From: Sulfitobacter sp. D7
GTDB taxonomy: Bacteria > Pseudomonadota > Alphaproteobacteria > Rhodobacterales > Rhodobacteraceae
Assembly: GCF_003611275.1 (NCBI RefSeq)
Contig: NZ_CP020694.1
Location: 2,108,001-2,172,000, forward strand
Reading direction: 5' to 3'
DNA: 64,000 bases
Position 1 is the stretch's first letter, and every line of letters starts with the position of its first letter. Under the pieces are notes generated by a model. It saw nothing but the letters and a program-made list of their open reading frames with translations, made no database searches and was not told the DNA's origin. Shown piece after piece: positions 61,202 to 64,000 of the stretch. The translations under genes and the position numbers were made by a program.

Positions 61202-62366
61202 ACGCTTTGGTAACGTCATGGGCGTAGAGCCAATCAAACGCGCCCAGCATCGCGCCGGGCGCGAGTTTTGAGGCGACGCGCAGCCCGGTATGGGCCGCAA
61301 ACCGGATCGGGCCAGGCCGCAGGTGATAGCGTACCGCGTTGCCTTCCGAGGTTTTGACAATGCGCCGCGCGCGGTCGATGCGGGCGGCTTGATAAGCGCC
61401 AAGCGCGGCGTCGCGGGGCTGGCGGGTCAGGCAGTCGGCCAAGACCCAAGCATCCTCTAGCGCCATATTTGCGCCCTGCGCCAGAAAGGGCAGCGTTGGA
61501 TGGGCCGCATCGCCCAACAGCGCCACGCCTTCTGCCTGCCAATTGGCGGCGACGGGATGGTAGTGCAGCCCCCAGAGGGTCACCTCCTGCAACGCGCCCA
61601 GCATCTGCGCCGCCTCTCCGCCGAAACCTGCGAAGGCTTGGCGTAGATTGGCGGGATCGTCATGGTGATGCCAGCCTTCGGCGGCCCAATCGGCGCGCTC
61701 TTCCACGGCGACGAGGTTGACCAATCGCCCCTCGCGCAGCGGATAGCTGACCAGATGCCGCCCCGGCCCCATGGTAACCCGCGCCTCTGGGCCGTGGCCT
61801 ATGTCGTTGGGGATCAGCCCACGCCATGCCACCTGCCCCGAGAACCGCGCCTTATCCGCCCCGTTTAACTGCACCCGCCCGACCGAGTGGATGCCATCGG
61901 CGGCCACGACCAACTCCGCCCGCCGCCGTCCGCCACGGGCCATCTGCACCTGCGGCAAGGCACCGGGATGGATCGAGGCGACCTGCGCGTCGGTCTCGAA
62001 ACTCACGTTGGCGCGCTGCGCGGCCTCCCGCAGCAGATCAATCAGGTCGGCACGGTGGAGGAAATAATAACGCTGATCATTGGCCAAGCGGGTCAGATCA
62101 AGCCGGGCCACCTGCGCGCCTTTCGCGTAGTCGCAAAGGCGCACCGCCTGCCCCCGCACGGCACCGCGGGCCTTCAGCCCATGTTCCAACCCAAGCGCGC
62201 GCAGCACGGCAAGGCCGTTGGGGCTGATCTGTAGCCCCGCGCCGATCTCGGAAAACCGCGCGGCCTGTTCAAGCAGGGTCACGGCCACGCCCTTGCGGGC
62301 CAGTGCCGTGGCCAAGGCCAGCCCGCCGATCCCGCCGCCCACGACAATTGCATTGGAAGGTTTCAT
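61200..62366 (-). CDS. FAD-dependent monooxygenase (salicylate hydroxylase/UbiH-like)
   Basis: 388 residues. FAD loop VVGGGIGGLALATALARKG (about 8-26), NAD(P)/FAD DG motif in VVAADGIHSVGR, and the GD motif GDAAHPTLPFLAQGANMALEDA (about 280-301). The family hydroxylates aromatic or quinoid substrates; which one is unknown here. It is convergent with ocd and upstream of nothing on its strand. Confidence 0.85.
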   Translation of the reverse strand: MKPSNAIVVGGGIGGLALATALARKGVAVTLLEQAARFSEIGAGLQISPNGLAVLRALGLEHGLKARGAVRGQAVRLCDYAKGAQVARLDLTRLANDQRYYFLHRADLIDLLREAAQRANVSFETDAQVASIHPGALPQVQMARGGRRRAELVVAADGIHSVGRVQLNGADKARFSGQVAWRGLIPNDIGHGPEARVTMGPGRHLVSYPLREGRLVNLVAVEERADWAAEGWHHHDDPANLRQAFAGFGGEAAQMLGALQEVTLWGLHYHPVAANWQAEGVALLGDAAHPTLPFLAQGANMALEDAWVLADCLTRQPRDAALGAYQAARIDRARRIVKTSEGNAVRYHLRPGPIRFAAHTGLRVASKLAPGAMLGAFDWLYAHDVTKA

Positions 62367-62460
62367 TCACGCCCCAGATCGCAGGCCCCAGATCGTAGGC
62401 AAGCTTGTAGACCCCAGCTCACAAGCTCCGGATCGTGCTGGCCCCGCGCCCAAATCACAA

Positions 62461-62484
62461 ACGCCGAAGCATGAGCCTCGGCGT
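62461..62484 (-). terminator. Hairpin after dksA
   Basis: ACGCCGA (62461-62467) and TCGGCGT (62478-62484) with a 10-base loop; read on the minus strand it is followed by TTTGTGATTT. The 136-base gap also holds a 14-bp tandem repeat (GCCCCAGATCGYAG, 62371-62398). Confidence 0.55.
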
Positions 62485-62502
62485 GTGATGTTTCAGGTGA
62501 TG

Positions 62503-62925
62503 TCAGTCGTCGCGGTGGACTTTCTCGCGCCGCTCGTGACGCTCTTGCGCCTCCAGCGTCATCGTGGCGATGGGCCGTGCGTCCAGCCGCTTGAGCGAGA
62601 TCGGGTCGCCGGTGACCATGCAGTAACCGAACTCTCCCTCGTCGATCCGCCGCAGCGCCGCGTCGATCTTGCCGACCAATTTGCGGGCCCGGTCACGGGT
62701 CCGCAGTTCCAGCGCGCGGTCGGTCTCTTCCGAGGCGCGGTCGGTCACATCCGGAATGTTCCGGGTGCCGTCTTGCAGTGCTTCGATGGTGTCACGGCTG
62801 CCTGCCAACAGTTCCGATTTCCAGTGGATCAGCTTGCGACGAAAGTACTCAAGCTGACGGTCATTCATGAATGGTTCGTCCTCGGCCGGACGATAATCGT
62901 CCGGCAGGAAAACTTCCTGCTTCAT
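62503..62925 (-). CDS. dksA: DksA/TraR-family RNA polymerase-binding protein
   Basis: 140 residues. Coiled-coil region with the tip containing DVTDRASEETDRALELRTRDR (acidic tip residues), and a C-terminal zinc-finger region GYCMVTGDPISLKRLDARPIATMTLEAQERHERR. Of the four zinc-ligand positions only one is cysteine; the others are Thr, Leu and Ala-type residues. This matches the zinc-independent DksA variants known in alphaproteobacteria. ATG 62925 (MKQEVFLPDDYRP) is chosen; ATG 62958 is also possible. It mediates ppGpp effects on transcription. Confidence 0.88.
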   Translation of the reverse strand: MKQEVFLPDDYRPAEDEPFMNDRQLEYFRRKLIHWKSELLAGSRDTIEALQDGTRNIPDVTDRASEETDRALELRTRDRARKLVGKIDAALRRIDEGEFGYCMVTGDPISLKRLDARPIATMTLEAQERHERREKVHRDD

Positions 62926-63093
62926 TTGTTTTTCCCCGGCGGTTTTCAACTCAGACATTAAAAAGGCCTGTCTCCCGACATCTTCCCTGCCGCAGCGTCT
63001 ATCTGAGCGGGTTACAATTGTCACTACACAATCCCTTTGATTTTTGGTTAAAGGCCAAGGATCAAGCGCCCGTCACACGAGGTTGAAAACAAG

Positions 63094-63933
63094 ATGAAAT
63101 TTCAAGGCACCAAAGACTACGTCGCCACCGATGACCTGAAAATTGCCGTCAATGCAGCGGTTACCTTGGAGCGGCCGCTTCTTGTAAAAGGCGAACCGGG
63201 CACCGGCAAAACCGAATTGGCGCGGCAGGTCAGCGATGCCTTGGGTTTGCGCATGATCGAATGGAACATCAAATCGACCACACGCGCGCAACAGGGGCTT
63301 TACGAATACGACGCCGTGAACCGCCTGCGCGACAGCCAATTGGGCGATGAGCGCGTGCATGACGTCAAGAACTACATCCGCAAGGGCAAGCTTTGGCAGG
63401 CGTTTGATGCCGATGAAAAAGTCGTGCTGCTGATCGACGAGATCGACAAAGCCGATATCGAATTCCCCAACGACCTGTTGCAGGAACTCGATAAGATGGA
63501 GTTCTTTGTCTATGAGACGGGCGAGACGATCCGGGCGCGCCAACGCCCCATCGTCATCATCACCTCCAACAATGAAAAAGAACTGCCCGACGCTTTCCTG
63601 CGCCGCTGTTTCTTTCACTACATCCGTTTTCCAGAGATGGAGACGCTCAAGCAAATCGTCGAAGTGCACCATCCGGGCATCAAACAGCAACTGCTGACCA
63701 CCGCGCTGACGCAGTTCTACGAGATCCGCGAACAGCAGGGGCTAAAGAAAAAACCCTCGACCTCCGAGGTGCTGGACTGGCTGAAACTGCTGCTGGCCGA
63801 GGATATGGACGCCGAGGATCTGGCCAAGGATGGCCCCAACGCCCTGCCGAAACTGCATGGCGCGCTGCTGAAAAACGAGCAGGATGTGCATCTGTTTGAG
63901 CGGCTGGCCTTTATGGCGCGCCGCCAGCGGTAG
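63094..63933 (+). CDS. MoxR-family AAA+ ATPase
   Basis: 279 residues. Walker A GEPGTGKTE (about residues 33-41), Walker B VLLIDEIDKAD, sensor-1 IIITSNNEKELPDAFLRRC and arginine region. MoxR ATPases are chaperone-like and usually followed by a von Willebrand factor A protein (CoxE-like), which would lie beyond the window. Divergent from dksA. Confidence 0.9.
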   Translation: MKFQGTKDYVATDDLKIAVNAAVTLERPLLVKGEPGTGKTELARQVSDALGLRMIEWNIKSTTRAQQGLYEYDAVNRLRDSQLGDERVHDVKNYIRKGKLWQAFDADEKVVLLIDEIDKADIEFPNDLLQELDKMEFFVYETGETIRARQRPIVIITSNNEKELPDAFLRRCFFHYIRFPEMETLKQIVEVHHPGIKQQLLTTALTQFYEIREQQGLKKKPSTSEVLDWLKLLLAEDMDAEDLAKDGPNALPKLHGALLKNEQDVHLFERLAFMARRQR

Positions 63934-63960
63934 AGCGGCAACACCCATGCGACTTTACGT

Positions 63961-63992
63961 CAAAAGCGGGTATTTTCCTCGCTTTTGAATTT
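63961..63992 (+). terminator. Hairpin after the MoxR-like gene
   Basis: CAAAAGCG (63961-63968) and CGCTTTTG (63980-63987) with an 11-base loop, then AATTTT. It lies 28 bases after the stop. A plausible intrinsic terminator, or a symmetric regulator site before the next gene. Confidence 0.45.
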
Positions 63993-64000
63993 TCGCCTGC

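Noticed and set aside
63961..63987. Riboswitch or origin-like element at the right edge
   Set aside because: Only one simple hairpin is visible and the window ends; treated as a possible terminator.

Overview
The window reads as a chromosomal segment of a marine Roseobacter-group alphaproteobacterium (Rhodobacteraceae, Sulfitobacter-like). This assignment is inferred from the protein families present, the high GC content and dense, overlapping operons; no rRNA marker is present. The families include a Hint/RTX secreted protein, TRAP and ABC uptake systems, a choline/betaine transporter, sulfonate genes and a zinc-finger-degenerate DksA.

Bases 1-13.5 kb: aroK-aroB on the minus strand face a small membrane peptide, a secreted protein of unknown role and xerD on the plus strand. 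Then come a metallophosphoesterase, a CorC/HlyC-type CNNM protein, a DUF2254 membrane protein, a MobA-like nucleotidyltransferase and a 970-residue RTX/Hint protein. A gene-poor 1.4 kb stretch and a DUF1127 protein follow. Bases 13.8-17.1 kb: a choline/glycine betaine ABC transporter (choX-choW-choV) with mutually exclusive hairpins between choX and choW. Bases 17.4-21.2 kb: a stressosome module (RsbR, RsbS, RsbT, an HATPase-PP2C fusion) ending in a two-ATPase HisKA_2 histidine kinase. Bases 21.4-29.5 kb: an aldehyde dehydrogenase, arsR-acr3-arsH, a TetR/AhpD-like pair with a double operator, YaeQ and a Tat-exported TIM-barrel-like protein.

Bases 29.5-38.4 kb (minus strand): a probable organosulfonate operon with a LysR regulator, a DMGDH-like FAD/GcvT oxidase, a CuyA-type cysteate sulfo-lyase, a DegT aminotransferase, an Asp/Glu-type racemase, an HpsN-type HisD-family dehydrogenase and a YeiH/CuyZ-type exporter. 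Together they could oxidise cysteinolate or a related C3 sulfonate to cysteate, racemise it, cleave it to pyruvate, ammonia and sulfite, and export the sulfite.

Bases 38.7-57.85 kb: a genomic island in a tRNA-Leu(CAA) gene. The tRNA 3' half is duplicated as a 54-bp direct repeat at both ends (52/54 identical), and a tyrosine-recombinase C-terminal remnant lies beside the intact tRNA. The cargo is a coherent catabolic system that I cannot match to a known pathway: an SDR, a second HisD-like dehydrogenase, an HpcH/HpaI aldolase, a TAXI-TRAP transporter, an alpha/beta hydrolase, a bicupin, four SnoaL/NTF2-like proteins, a CUT1-type ABC importer and two LacI regulators. Three copies of a TGAAA-N3-TTTCA palindrome and a second LacI-type palindrome pair partition it into two putative regulons.

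Bases 58-64 kb: core genes again, namely a YqaA-like DedA protein, DsbB, arginase and ornithine cyclodeaminase, an FAD monooxygenase, DksA and a MoxR ATPase.
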